From: Saprospiraceae bacterium | GTDB taxonomy: Bacteria; Bacteroidota; Bacteroidia; Chitinophagales; Saprospiraceae | Length of the DNA: 64,000 nt | Direction: 5' to 3' | NCBI GenBank assembly: GCA_028279185.1 | Contig: JANQSS010000141.1 | Span: forward strand, 62,001-126,000 | Part shown: positions 44,143 to 52,970 of the stretch, piece after piece | How positions within the stretch are numbered: the first letter of the stretch is position 1 | Layout of the letters: every line of letters starts with the position of its first letter | Translations under genes and position numbers: made by a program | Notes under the pieces: model-generated | What the model was told of the DNA's origin: nothing | Seen by the model: the letters and a program-made list of their open reading frames with translations, nothing else | The model's database searches: none

Positions 44143-45161
44143 CGAAGGATGATTGGATAGAAATATGGTCAGAACTGGGAGTGCGCTTACAGATGGGGTC
44201 GGATCAGATGACCTTGGCTAAGTTGCAGGCAACTCGAAACAATCCTTGGTTTACTGCAGATCATGTGGATAATGCCATTGAAGCCATAGTGGATAATTTT
44301 TTGCAAAAAGATAAATTAGAAACATGGCTCGGCAAATACAATGTTGACCAGGTACCTTCAAGTAAAAATGTAGGAATTATATGTGCGGGAAATATTCCCT
44401 TAGTGGGCTTCCAGGACGTACTTTGTACGCTTTCTTGTGGCCATCGTGCACTTATAAAATGTTCTCATAAAGACCAATTTTTGATAACTGCAGTCTTTGA
44501 CGAATTAGGTCAATTGTATCCATCCACGAAGTCTCAGTTTGAATTCGTTAACCGGTTATCTGGACATGATGCCGTCATCGCTACTGGGTCTAATAATAGT
44601 TTGAGGTACTTTAAATCCTATTTTGGTCATCTGCCTCACATATTTCGATCAAATAGAACTTCTGTAGGGGTAATACGTAAAGAAGACAATATAGAAACAC
44701 TGACAAAGACGATGGGTGAAGTATTTCTTTACTTCGGATTAGGATGCCGAAATATTTCTAAAATTTACGTTCCACGCAATTTTGACTTAAATAATATATT
44801 TGAAGCTAGTCAACATTACGCCGCCTACAGCCTGCACTCCAAGTATCGAAATAATTTCATTTATCACACAGCTTTATTTCAAATGAATCACGTGGTTCAT
44901 TTGACAAATGATCTTTTTATTTTACTTGAGTCTGAAAAACTTCATTCACCTCTTTCAGTCTTGTACTATGAGCGATACGATTCTTTAGAGTCAGTTGCAA
45001 ACGAAATTGACAAGTTGAAACAAGAGATTCAAGTTGTCTATTCTTTAAATAAAATTAATGGATTGGACACGATTGTTCCAGGAGAAGGACAAAAGCCTGA
45101 ACTTTGGGATTATGCTGATAAAGTTGATGTTGTTCAATGGTTAATCGATATTTCGAATTAA
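44139..45161 (+). CDS. Acyl-CoA reductase, LuxC-like
   Basis: A 340-residue protein of the LuxC/acyl-CoA reductase family, widespread in Bacteroidota without a luminescence operon. Recognisable features are KNVGIICAGNIPLVGFQDVLCTL, in which the GNIPL segment is the family's nucleotide-binding region, ATGSNNSLRYFKSYF, and the FGLGCRNISKIYVP segment holding the probable catalytic Cys in GLGCR. The family reduces fatty acyl-CoA or acyl-ACP to aldehyde; the physiological role in these bacteria is unclear. It is translationally coupled to rluD and followed by nth after 6 bases. Confidence 0.82.
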   Translation: MTKDDWIEIWSELGVRLQMGSDQMTLAKLQATRNNPWFTADHVDNAIEAIVDNFLQKDKLETWLGKYNVDQVPSSKNVGIICAGNIPLVGFQDVLCTLSCGHRALIKCSHKDQFLITAVFDELGQLYPSTKSQFEFVNRLSGHDAVIATGSNNSLRYFKSYFGHLPHIFRSNRTSVGVIRKEDNIETLTKTMGEVFLYFGLGCRNISKIYVPRNFDLNNIFEASQHYAAYSLHSKYRNNFIYHTALFQMNHVVHLTNDLFILLESEKLHSPLSVLYYERYDSLESVANEIDKLKQEIQVVYSLNKINGLDTIVPGEGQKPELWDYADKVDVVQWLIDISN

Positions 45162-45167
45162 ATATCA

Positions 45168-45803
45168 ATGAAAAAAGAAGACGTAGCGAAGGAGATTCAA
45201 GAAAGGCTTGATAGCTATTATCCCGAAGTGCCTGTGCCACTTGATCACCATGACCCTTACACGTTGCTCGTTGCTGTTCTGTTGTCTGCTCAAAGTACAG
45301 ATAAACGAGTAAATATGACGACCCCCGAATTATTCGCTTTGGCGGATAATCCATTTGACATGGCTCAGCAGGATGCGGAAGATGTTCGGGCAATTATTAG
45401 GCCGGTTGGGCTTTCTCCAACCAAGTCGAAGGCCATTGTAAATTTGTCAAAAATATTGGTTGAAAAATACGATGGCAAAGTGCCGGAAGAATTAGAACTT
45501 TTAGAAGAATTACCCGGTGTTGGACACAAAACTGCAAGTGTAGTCGTTTCACAAGCTTTTGGACAACCAGCGTTTCCAGTGGATACACATATTCATAGGC
45601 TTGCATATCGGTGGAAACTGAGTACTGGAAAAAATGTTCAAAAGACTGAATCCGATTTAAAAAAACTGTTCCCAAGGTCAGATTGGAATAAATTGCATCT
45701 TCAGATAATATATTTTGGACGAGAATATTGCCCGGCACGTGGACATGATCCTAGAAAGTGTCCAATTTGTAAAGACTTTGGAAGGAAGTCACTGTTCAAC
45801 TAA
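45168..45803 (+). CDS. nth: Endonuclease III-like DNA glycosylase/AP lyase
   Basis: A 211-residue base-excision repair enzyme. The helix-hairpin-helix LPGVGHKTASVV holds the catalytic Lys121, and VDTHIHRLAYRW the Asp139 of the HhH-GPD fold. The C-terminal iron-sulfur loop differs from E. coli Nth (C-x6-C-x2-C-x5-C): here only Cys188, Cys198 and Cys201 occur (REYCPARGHDPRKCPICKDFG), so the cluster either lacks a ligand or is absent. Otherwise the sequence is a normal Nth that removes oxidised pyrimidines. It is the last gene of the rluD-luxC-nth run. Confidence 0.92.
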   Translation: MKKEDVAKEIQERLDSYYPEVPVPLDHHDPYTLLVAVLLSAQSTDKRVNMTTPELFALADNPFDMAQQDAEDVRAIIRPVGLSPTKSKAIVNLSKILVEKYDGKVPEELELLEELPGVGHKTASVVVSQAFGQPAFPVDTHIHRLAYRWKLSTGKNVQKTESDLKKLFPRSDWNKLHLQIIYFGREYCPARGHDPRKCPICKDFGRKSLFN

Positions 45804-45895
45804 AATTGAATTTTTACTATTTTCGACAACCCAAGTAAATATTTCTCATCAACTGAAGTTGATAATTAATTGATTGGTTTGCTAAATAACGGACA

Positions 45896-48289
45896 TCAAA
45901 ACGGATAATTAATTCCAATAGTGAAATTTGGATTGTTCGTAAGTTGGCGAAAAGAAGATGTATTCCAATATTTATCCGTTGCCGGATCAGGGTACCAATT
46001 CCTGACTTTGAAAGCTGTGTCAAATCGGAAGAGAAAGAAAGTTAAATCAAACCGAATTCCTAGTCCCGCATCGACGGCTAGGGTTTCAATATCGATTTGA
46101 GTTTCACTTGTCGCATCGCTTATATTCCAAACATTACCGGCCTCCGCAAACAAAGCGCCCTCTAAAATCCATCCTAGGTCAAAACGATATTCCGAACTTA
46201 ATTCGAATTTGAATTGATCTGCCGCAAAGGGAATAGTGTTATTGCTATTGTCAATTTTTCCAGGTCCGACGTCTCGATTGCGCCATCCTCGCAATGAATA
46301 CGAACCACCGAGCGAAAACAGTTCATTATAGGGCACAGATATACCAGTGCCATAAGGAAAAGCTACGCCTAAACCGAGTCGGAAGGCAAGAGAGGATTTG
46401 TCGTTGAAGTAATACGTGTATTTGGGTTCAAATTCTACCTTGGCAAACTGACTAAAATTAAATTGTTCTCCATTGAAATTTATTGACCTTAAGTTAATGC
46501 CAGGAATCGCATCAAGACCTGAAATTACTAAACCTGATGCTTCCAGGTTGACAAAAATATCATACGATCGTTTATTTGTAATTGGTGAAGAGTACGAATA
46601 ATTAAATGAGCGAAATAAGATACCGGTTATCAACTGTTTGTTAAAGCTCCGCCGAAAGACTTGATTTTGACCAATTCGGTCAGTAAAACCCAAAACAGTA
46701 TCCGGAGAGAATAAATTAAATTCTTGAAATACAAAGCTGTAATTATGGTTGTCACGATTTAATGTTACGCCTCTTGAAAATATAATACTGGTTGATGAAT
46801 AAAAGCTTTCAAAATCGACATAGTCAAACGAAAGCCGAAGAGATTGCGACCCTAAGGCATTTAAATCCCTCATAAACTTATCAGAAATGAGAAGCTTTCC
46901 AAGACCCGGAACCAATCTGATAGCCGACAAGGACACGAGATCTTTATATCGTGGAGTATTAACGTCTACTCCTATTCCCAACGTTATGATGTCATTGTTA
47001 TTGGAACTACCTGCGAATGCTGTTTCTATGGATCCATCGAGGTTTAACGAGATTGTTTCTGATCCATTAAAGGCATTTTTTATTCTTCTTCCTGCGTGCA
47101 GACTTGCGCCTAACAAAAGCGAGCCCTGAGACAGCGAGGATACAAAATTTTCCACTCCAACTTCGTCCTCATATTTTCGTTCTTTAAACAAATAAATGTG
47201 ATAATCCAACAATGCAGAACCATCGTCACGTTTGCGAATTGAAATACGCGGTGTTTTAAATATATCTATTGTATTTAATTGAAGTATTGTTTTTCTGAAA
47301 TCACGATATGTGTAAAAATCTCCAGAGTTCACGGCAATTTTTTGCGCGATTAATTTAGGTTTAACAATCAAGTTGCCGTCCAGCGTTTTGAAATGATAAC
47401 CATTAATAAATGTATCCTGATAAACCGATTCTGGCTGATCCGAGTCGTAATTGGGATATAAATAAATTTCACCAATAGTATACTTACGAAAAATTGAATC
47501 ATCAGAAGGAGGATAAATGACAAAGTCCATGTCAACTTCATGATCCGTGGTGTCGCGAGCGATAAATCGGGAAAACTGAGCTGGTGAAAAATCATAGTAA
47601 CCCTGATTTCTTAGAGCGGATGAAATGCGCTGGGCTTCTTCGTTTCGTAATTTTGCGGACACAGGAACCCCTTTTTTAAATCGAGTAGGAATTTGTAAGG
47701 TATCCAATGCACGCAATAGCAGCGTATCAACGCTTTTGATTTTAAATGAATCTAAGCGGTACACTTGTTTTGGTATAAGCGTATAAGTTACGCCTACAAG
47801 CTTTTTCTTTCGCTTTTTACCGTAATTAATCTTGTACTCCGTTCGTCCATCAAAATAACCCTCTGACTGTAGGGTGGAGGTGAGATTGGACGCTACTGCC
47901 TCAATTCGATTGGAATCGATCAGCGAAGGTTGTTCACCATCGAGAATTTTCATTGCAAAAGCTGCAAACTTGGAGGTGTCTGTAGCAAATCGATGTTTTA
48001 GCGCGGCCCGTTCTTTTGGAAAAAAGAAAAAGTAATTGGAATTGGGCTTCAGAGCTATTCGCGTAAAAGCCAAGTCACGGAGCCTTGTTTTTTCGCTATT
48101 TGAAAGAGATTTACCTTCAATTCTAATTTCATTTTTCTTTAATAGATATTCATCTTCGGATAAGAACTTCTTACTGCTGCAAGATGTAATTCCCATCGAC
48201 AAGATGGATAAGATAAAAAAGATGATGCAGCGGTAATTCGAAATGATATGAATATTTTGCAATCTCAAATAACAATATGTTTGACCCAT
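45896..48289 (-). CDS. tamL: BamA/TamA-family outer-membrane lipoprotein (TamL-like)
   Basis: A protein of about 797 residues with a lipoprotein leader: hydrophobic IIFFILSILSMGITSC, then SSKKFLSEDEYLLKKNEI, the classic TamL opening. POTRA-like repeats (about 60-400) follow, then a C-terminal 16-strand barrel of the bacterial surface antigen (Omp85) type, with GGSYSLRGWRNRDVGPGK carrying the conserved RGW turn and the ending FTIGINYPF. In Bacteroidota TamL works with TamB in outer-membrane assembly. The start is not certain: ATG 48287-48289 overlaps the oppositely oriented methyltransferase start (CATG), an in-frame ATG farther up begins at 48334, and an internal TTG start is possible. No TamB gene lies next to it. 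Confidence 0.88.
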   Translation of the reverse strand: MGQTYCYLRLQNIHIISNYRCIIFFILSILSMGITSCSSKKFLSEDEYLLKKNEIRIEGKSLSNSEKTRLRDLAFTRIALKPNSNYFFFFPKERAALKHRFATDTSKFAAFAMKILDGEQPSLIDSNRIEAVASNLTSTLQSEGYFDGRTEYKINYGKKRKKKLVGVTYTLIPKQVYRLDSFKIKSVDTLLLRALDTLQIPTRFKKGVPVSAKLRNEEAQRISSALRNQGYYDFSPAQFSRFIARDTTDHEVDMDFVIYPPSDDSIFRKYTIGEIYLYPNYDSDQPESVYQDTFINGYHFKTLDGNLIVKPKLIAQKIAVNSGDFYTYRDFRKTILQLNTIDIFKTPRISIRKRDDGSALLDYHIYLFKERKYEDEVGVENFVSSLSQGSLLLGASLHAGRRIKNAFNGSETISLNLDGSIETAFAGSSNNNDIITLGIGVDVNTPRYKDLVSLSAIRLVPGLGKLLISDKFMRDLNALGSQSLRLSFDYVDFESFYSSTSIIFSRGVTLNRDNHNYSFVFQEFNLFSPDTVLGFTDRIGQNQVFRRSFNKQLITGILFRSFNYSYSSPITNKRSYDIFVNLEASGLVISGLDAIPGINLRSINFNGEQFNFSQFAKVEFEPKYTYYFNDKSSLAFRLGLGVAFPYGTGISVPYNELFSLGGSYSLRGWRNRDVGPGKIDNSNNTIPFAADQFKFELSSEYRFDLGWILEGALFAEAGNVWNISDATSETQIDIETLAVDAGLGIRFDLTFFLFRFDTAFKVRNWYPDPATDKYWNTSSFRQLTNNPNFTIGINYPF

Positions 48290-49043
48290 GAAGCCAATTT
48301 CACAGGCCAAGATAAAGTTTGTCAAGTCCCTCAAACGTAAAAAGTATCGTAAAAAAGAAGGTGCTTTTGTTATCGAAGGATTAAAATCTTGTCTGACGGC
48401 TATAGACGCAGGTGGGCAAGCCCAATTTTTCGTTTATCAGGAGGTCTTAAAGGATAACGTTAAAGCGCTCGATGGCTATAAATGTTATTTCGCTTCCTCG
48501 AAGGTAATGAAGTCACTCTCATCACTTTCTAGCCCCCCAGAAGTATTGGGTATCTTTTCTGTTCCACTTTTCTCTTCAATTGACGATTTAAAGGAAGAAA
48601 AAGGCAATGTTGTCTTTCTTGACCAGATACAAGACCCTGGAAACCTAGGGGCAATACTTCGAACAGCCGACTGGTTTGGTGCGCTTGCAGTTGTTTTGAG
48701 CCCTGGATGTGTTGATGTATTTAATCCAAAGACTATTCAAGCCACTATGGGGAGTTTGTTGAGTGTTACTGTATATGACGCAACTTTTAATGAATTAAAG
48801 CGCACATTAGATGATTGGGTTGTATTGGCTTTTGATATGAATGGAGAACCGTCGACTGCTATTTCATCACTGCATGGAAATCGAATATTGGTGATTGGGA
48901 GTGAAGGGCAGGGATTGTCCCCACAAATCCGAAATCAGTCGGATCTGATCATTACTATAGAAGGACATGATCGAAAAATGGCCGATTCCTTAAACGCATC
49001 TGTCGCACTTGGAATAGGTTTGTACTTTACCAGTACATTATGA
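48288..49043 (+). CDS. TrmH family RNA 2'-O-methyltransferase
   Basis: A 251-residue SpoU-type methyltransferase with the trefoil-knot fold. The N-terminal region (SLKRKKYRKKEGAFVIEGLKS) is the substrate-binding L30e-like domain, and FLDQIQDPGNLGAILRTADWFG is the conserved motif 1 with NLG and the catalytic Arg. VIGSEGQGLSP and MADSLNASVALGI are motifs 2 and 3. Members methylate a ribose in rRNA or tRNA, and the exact target is not readable. The ATG is embedded in the CATG shared with tamL. The 3' end overlaps the convergent sucC gene by 6 bases. Confidence 0.9.
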   Translation: MKPISQAKIKFVKSLKRKKYRKKEGAFVIEGLKSCLTAIDAGGQAQFFVYQEVLKDNVKALDGYKCYFASSKVMKSLSSLSSPPEVLGIFSVPLFSSIDDLKEEKGNVVFLDQIQDPGNLGAILRTADWFGALAVVLSPGCVDVFNPKTIQATMGSLLSVTVYDATFNELKRTLDDWVVLAFDMNGEPSTAISSLHGNRILVIGSEGQGLSPQIRNQSDLIITIEGHDRKMADSLNASVALGIGLYFTSTL

Positions 49044-50240
49044 TAACACTTCACTTACCAGATCGGCTGCCTCTTGCAATAATATTGCAGATTTAACCTC
49101 TAGTCCCGATTCATCGATTATAGTCTTTGCGATGTCTGCATTTGTTCCTTGCAGGCGGACAATAATCGGTACATTAATGTTACCCATATTTTGGTACGCG
49201 TCCACAACTCCCTGAGCAACGCGATCACAACGAACTATACCTCCAAAAATATTGATAAGAATCGCCTCTACCTTTGGGTCTTTAAGGATAATTTTAAAAG
49301 CATTCTCTACACGCTCCGCATCTGCAGTCCCACCAACATCCAAAAAGTTTGCAGGTTCGCCACCGGAAAGTTTAATAATGTCCATTGTAGCCATTGCTAG
49401 TCCCGCACCGTTAACCATGCAGCCAACATTACCATCCAGATTTACATAGTTAAGCCCAAATTGTTTTGCTTCTACCTCAGCGGGATCCTCTTCATCGGTA
49501 TCGCGTAACTGGGCCAGTTCGGGATGTCTAAAAAGCGCATTATCATCGAGAGATATTTTGCTATCAACCGCTACGACTTTATCTTCTCCTGTAATTAAGC
49601 AAGGATTAATTTCGATCAGAGACGCATCTGAGGCTATATAGGCCTTGTAGAGATTTGACACAAACTTTGTCATCTCCTTAAATGCCGCACCACTAAGACC
49701 TAAATTAAACGCAATTTTTCTTAGTTCATAGGATTGAATTCCAAGAGCCGGGTCTATATATTCCTTGTGCACGAGATGGGGCGTTTCTTCCGCTACTGCT
49801 TCGATATCCATACCTCCTTCAGTGGAATAGATTATTACATTTTTGCGTGTGGTGCGATCCATCAAAATGGAGATGTACACTTCATTGCAACTATCAAAAT
49901 CAGGTTTGTAAGCATCCTCGGCAATTAGCACTTTTCGGACCAGTTTCCCTTCACCTTCCAGCCCACCTGGTGTTTGAGGCGTTTTAAGCATCATTCCTAT
50001 TATGCTTCGTGCAGCTTCCTTTAATTCCTCGTCATTTTTTACGACTTTTATTCCGCCTCCTTTTCCGCGACCACCGGCATGAATTTGAGCCTTTACTACG
50101 GCAAACGGTATTCCTGTTTTTTCTTTGATGTCCGAGTAGGCAGCCAGCGCCGCTTCAGTGTCTTCGACTACGATGCCGTCCTGAATCGCTACTCCAAAGG
50201 ACTTCAGCAAGTTTTTGGCCTGGTATTCATGTAAATTCAT
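49038..50240 (-). CDS. sucC: Succinate-CoA ligase (ADP-forming) subunit beta
   Basis: A 400-residue subunit of the TCA-cycle enzyme that makes ATP or GTP from succinyl-CoA. It begins MNLHEYQAKNLLKSFGV, the family N-terminus, with the ATP-grasp fold (KAQIHAGGRGKGGGIKVV, IEINPCLIT) and the C-terminal CoA-ligase domain (VNGAGLAMATMDIIKLSGGEPANFLDVGG, NIFGGIVRCD). No sucD is adjacent, which is common in Bacteroidota. A TACTTTTG element lies 30 bases upstream of the ATG. Confidence 0.96.
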   Translation of the reverse strand: MNLHEYQAKNLLKSFGVAIQDGIVVEDTEAALAAYSDIKEKTGIPFAVVKAQIHAGGRGKGGGIKVVKNDEELKEAARSIIGMMLKTPQTPGGLEGEGKLVRKVLIAEDAYKPDFDSCNEVYISILMDRTTRKNVIIYSTEGGMDIEAVAEETPHLVHKEYIDPALGIQSYELRKIAFNLGLSGAAFKEMTKFVSNLYKAYIASDASLIEINPCLITGEDKVVAVDSKISLDDNALFRHPELAQLRDTDEEDPAEVEAKQFGLNYVNLDGNVGCMVNGAGLAMATMDIIKLSGGEPANFLDVGGTADAERVENAFKIILKDPKVEAILINIFGGIVRCDRVAQGVVDAYQNMGNINVPIIVRLQGTNADIAKTIIDESGLEVKSAILLQEAADLVSEVLS

Positions 50241-50270
50241 GTAGCAATAATTTTGATGTTATTGAAGGCG

Positions 50271-50278
50271 CAAAAGTA
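50271..50278 (-). promoter_or_regulatory. -7 promoter element for sucC
   Basis: TACTTTTG on the minus strand matches the TAnnTTTG consensus and lies 30 bases before the sucC ATG. No TTG at the right distance is evident. Confidence 0.45.
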
Positions 50279-50358
50279 TGAAAAGGGATATTGAAATGCT
50301 CGTATTCAGCATCAATAAAATGTCCACTATGTGAAGGTCAGATGAACTGCCATCAAAA

Positions 50359-51813
50359 TCAGTCTTTGATATTATGCAATTTAAGCACACCTTCAAATTT
50401 TCCACCCCTTATATGAAGCATGTAGACGCCAGGTCCCAACGCGCCAACTTTCCTTCGAAGCGATGTTTGTCCCACAACCATTACTTCGCTCAAATGCATT
50501 TGACCATCGATTCCAAATAGGGATAATTGTAACTCATCTTGGAAATTGTCACTTAATTCGATAATTAAAGTGTTATTTGAAATATTAGCTTCGATATTTT
50601 GATTGTCAGAAATTTGTGTCGTCACACTTAAATCTTCAACGTAAATCCATGATTTAGTTGTAGCGCGCAGACATGGGCTGTGTGCTGCATGAGCTTCCAC
50701 TCGCCAAAAGTGAAGCCTTCCTAAATCTAAATTTTGAACATGGTAAAACGAATCATTAATCTGCGCATCGACGACTAGGTCGGTAAAGTTTAGATTTTTT
50801 GCAACCTGAATTCTAAAATAATCAACACCTGGAATGTCCCGCCAACGCAATGTCGCTTCTTCATAATGGATCGTGTCTCGATTGGCCGGATAGACAATTT
50901 TAACCGTTTGACAATCAGGAAGTTCTTGGTATTCACGCGAATGATTCAATAACTCTTGCCTTGAAAATGTGATATTCGCGCACATTGCGTCTACCTGATC
51001 GCCAGAGAACCAAGTGCGGCAATCACCCGTACTGTAACCCATAATGATCGAACCATCAGAACGAAATGGGATTCCATCAGCATCAAATTGCAGTACATCC
51101 GATTCGCCATTCGCGTTACAAGGCCACCTAAAGCTTAAATAATCAGGAGGTGTGTCGCAAAACCCATCTCCTGCAAACTGACAGTTAGAGCCATCTGTTT
51201 TTTCAGTTGGAGCTCCATTGACAAATTCAGGAGTTGGCAATGAATTGTCATAATCTTCACCTTCCCATCCATCAAATGGGTGGGGTAAGGATAAAAAGTG
51301 ACCCAGTTCATGTGCCAGCGTTTGATTTTCCAGGTCCAGACAGCTGTTATTCATTACAACAGCGTCTCGAGAAGGAGAATAATAGCCACAATTGTTAGCC
51401 GCATTTTCACACACATACACATTGATCACATTAGGTAGATTGTTGGCTTCCATCATATCATATCCGTCAAAGAATCTTGTATGATTGTGCCACACAGAAT
51501 TATCGATATACAGATATTCATCTGCGAGGAAGAATTGAATCTTCGCCTGATGAAATGCTGCATTCATTCCTTGAAACGCTAGTCCTATGTCCCGTGTAGA
51601 AGTTCGACCTGTACCATCGTCCTCTCCGGTAATGTGAATTTGAACCGGTAGAACCAACCACTCATCACCATCGCGAACTTGACCGTATTTTCCTGCTTGG
51701 TAATCTTTCAAAAAAGCGGACTTGCCGGGAGGAGTGCCGCAAGGATTGATTTGGGAGAAGGCTGTCGTTGAGAAAAAACAAGCGACTATAATTGTCTTAA
51801 AGAAATACTTCAT
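50359..51813 (-). CDS. Secreted M43-like zinc metalloprotease with C-terminal sorting domain
   Basis: A 484-residue protein with a signal peptide (cut near residue 20, AFSQ). The catalytic part (about 40-300) carries HELGHFLSLPH (His168, Glu169, His172, His178), a metzincin zinc site, with a Met-turn candidate in GSIIMGYS. Cys pairs (for example CQFAGDGFCDTPP) resemble the pappalysin/M43 family. A fibronectin-like domain follows (about 310-400), then a T9SS-type C-terminal domain (residues ~405-484: SLFGIDGQM, GPGVYMLHIRGG, VLKLHNIKD). Note that the eighth residue of the zinc motif is Ser rather than Gly. It is predicted to be exported by T9SS and to cleave extracellular proteins. Confidence 0.85.
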   Translation of the reverse strand: MKYFFKTIIVACFFSTTAFSQINPCGTPPGKSAFLKDYQAGKYGQVRDGDEWLVLPVQIHITGEDDGTGRTSTRDIGLAFQGMNAAFHQAKIQFFLADEYLYIDNSVWHNHTRFFDGYDMMEANNLPNVINVYVCENAANNCGYYSPSRDAVVMNNSCLDLENQTLAHELGHFLSLPHPFDGWEGEDYDNSLPTPEFVNGAPTEKTDGSNCQFAGDGFCDTPPDYLSFRWPCNANGESDVLQFDADGIPFRSDGSIIMGYSTGDCRTWFSGDQVDAMCANITFSRQELLNHSREYQELPDCQTVKIVYPANRDTIHYEEATLRWRDIPGVDYFRIQVAKNLNFTDLVVDAQINDSFYHVQNLDLGRLHFWRVEAHAAHSPCLRATTKSWIYVEDLSVTTQISDNQNIEANISNNTLIIELSDNFQDELQLSLFGIDGQMHLSEVMVVGQTSLRRKVGALGPGVYMLHIRGGKFEGVLKLHNIKD

Positions 51814-51927
51814 ATTAGAGAATATACAGCAAAATGTTTCTTAGCACCTACCTTACTGCGCTGTGATGCGAATATAATAATGATGTAAACAATCGACACC
51901 AGGCTTTAAAAAACACCGTCAATTTTA

Positions 51928-51935
51928 TAGCTTTG
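51928..51935 (+). promoter_or_regulatory. -7 promoter element for mdh
   Basis: TAGCTTTG fits TAnnTTTG and sits 36 bases before the ATG of malate dehydrogenase. The -33 region has TTTA rather than TTG at the expected place. Confidence 0.45.
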
Positions 51936-51971
51936 CGGCCCAATTCCAAATAAATTATCAAACAAATATAA

Positions 51972-52907
51972 ATGAGCAAAGTAACTGTCATTGGCGCTGG
52001 AAATGTTGGTGCAACCGTAGCGAACGTTTTGGCCCATAAAGATTTTGTAAAAGAAATAGTATTACTCGATATAAAGGGGGACTTGGCTCGCGGCAAAGCT
52101 CTCGATACGTGGGAGCAGGCACCCGTCGATTATTATAGTACTTATGTACGAGGATCAGAGGATTATGCAGATTCTGCCGGATCCGATGTTTTTGTAGTAA
52201 CTGCCGGTATTCCAAGAAAACCAGGAATGAGTCGCGATGATTTGATTTCTACAAATGCAAAAATCGTCACATCTGTTACCAATTCAATATTGCAACATAC
52301 TCCCGATCCAATCATTATCATCGTCAGCAATCCATTGGACGTTATGACTTATGCTGCGCATAAGGCATCAGGTTTGTCAAAAACCAAAGTCTTTGGAATG
52401 GCAGGAGTCCTTGATACAGCTAGATATCGCGCTTTCATTGCCAGTGAACTCGATGTGTCACCAAAAGATATTCAGGCACTCCTCTTAGGCGGCCATGGAG
52501 ATACCATGGTTCCGCTGCCACGCTACACCACGGTTTCTGGTATGCCGGTGACCGATTTAATTGATATGAATCGATTGGATGCGATAGTTCAGCGAACAAA
52601 AAAGGGAGGTGGTGAACTGGTTCAATTGATGGGCACATCGGCGTGGTATGCACCTGGGGCCGCTGCCGCACAAATGGTTGAAGTAATCCTCAAAGACGAA
52701 AAGCGAATATTTCCTTGTTGTGTTAAACTAGACGGTGAATACAACATGAATGATGTCTATTTGGGCGTACCTGTAAAACTTGGCAAGAATGGAATAGAGG
52801 AGCTAATTGAACTCAATTTGAATGAAGGTGAACAAAAGTTGCTCAGCGATAGCGCCAAGCATGTTCGTGATGTTATGGACACTTTTGATGGAATGGGGAT
52901 ACTTTAA
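51972..52907 (+). CDS. mdh: Malate dehydrogenase
   Basis: A 311-residue LDH-type malate dehydrogenase. The NAD site VIGAGNVGATVANVLAHKD is at the start. VTAGIPRKPGMSRDDL carries the mobile loop Arg residues that select malate, IIVSNPLDVMTY is the conserved Asn region, and LLGGHGDTMVPLPRYT has the catalytic His. Length and motifs match the bacterial/archaeal LDH-like MDH group rather than E. coli Mdh. It is followed at once by a strong terminator and is probably monocistronic. Confidence 0.96.
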   Translation: MSKVTVIGAGNVGATVANVLAHKDFVKEIVLLDIKGDLARGKALDTWEQAPVDYYSTYVRGSEDYADSAGSDVFVVTAGIPRKPGMSRDDLISTNAKIVTSVTNSILQHTPDPIIIIVSNPLDVMTYAAHKASGLSKTKVFGMAGVLDTARYRAFIASELDVSPKDIQALLLGGHGDTMVPLPRYTTVSGMPVTDLIDMNRLDAIVQRTKKGGGELVQLMGTSAWYAPGAAAAQMVEVILKDEKRIFPCCVKLDGEYNMNDVYLGVPVKLGKNGIEELIELNLNEGEQKLLSDSAKHVRDVMDTFDGMGIL

Positions 52908-52937
52908 ATGAAAGGGAAAATTTAACTTTAAAAATAT

Positions 52938-52965
52938 ACGGCTTGTTTCTCGCAAGCCGTTTTTT
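52938..52965 (+). terminator. Intrinsic terminator of mdh
   Basis: ACGGCTTG pairs perfectly with CAAGCCGT around a 7-base loop (TTTCTCG) and TTTTT follows. It starts 31 bases after the mdh stop and ends 6 bases before the next ATG. Confidence 0.85.
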
Positions 52966-52970
52966 GTTCA

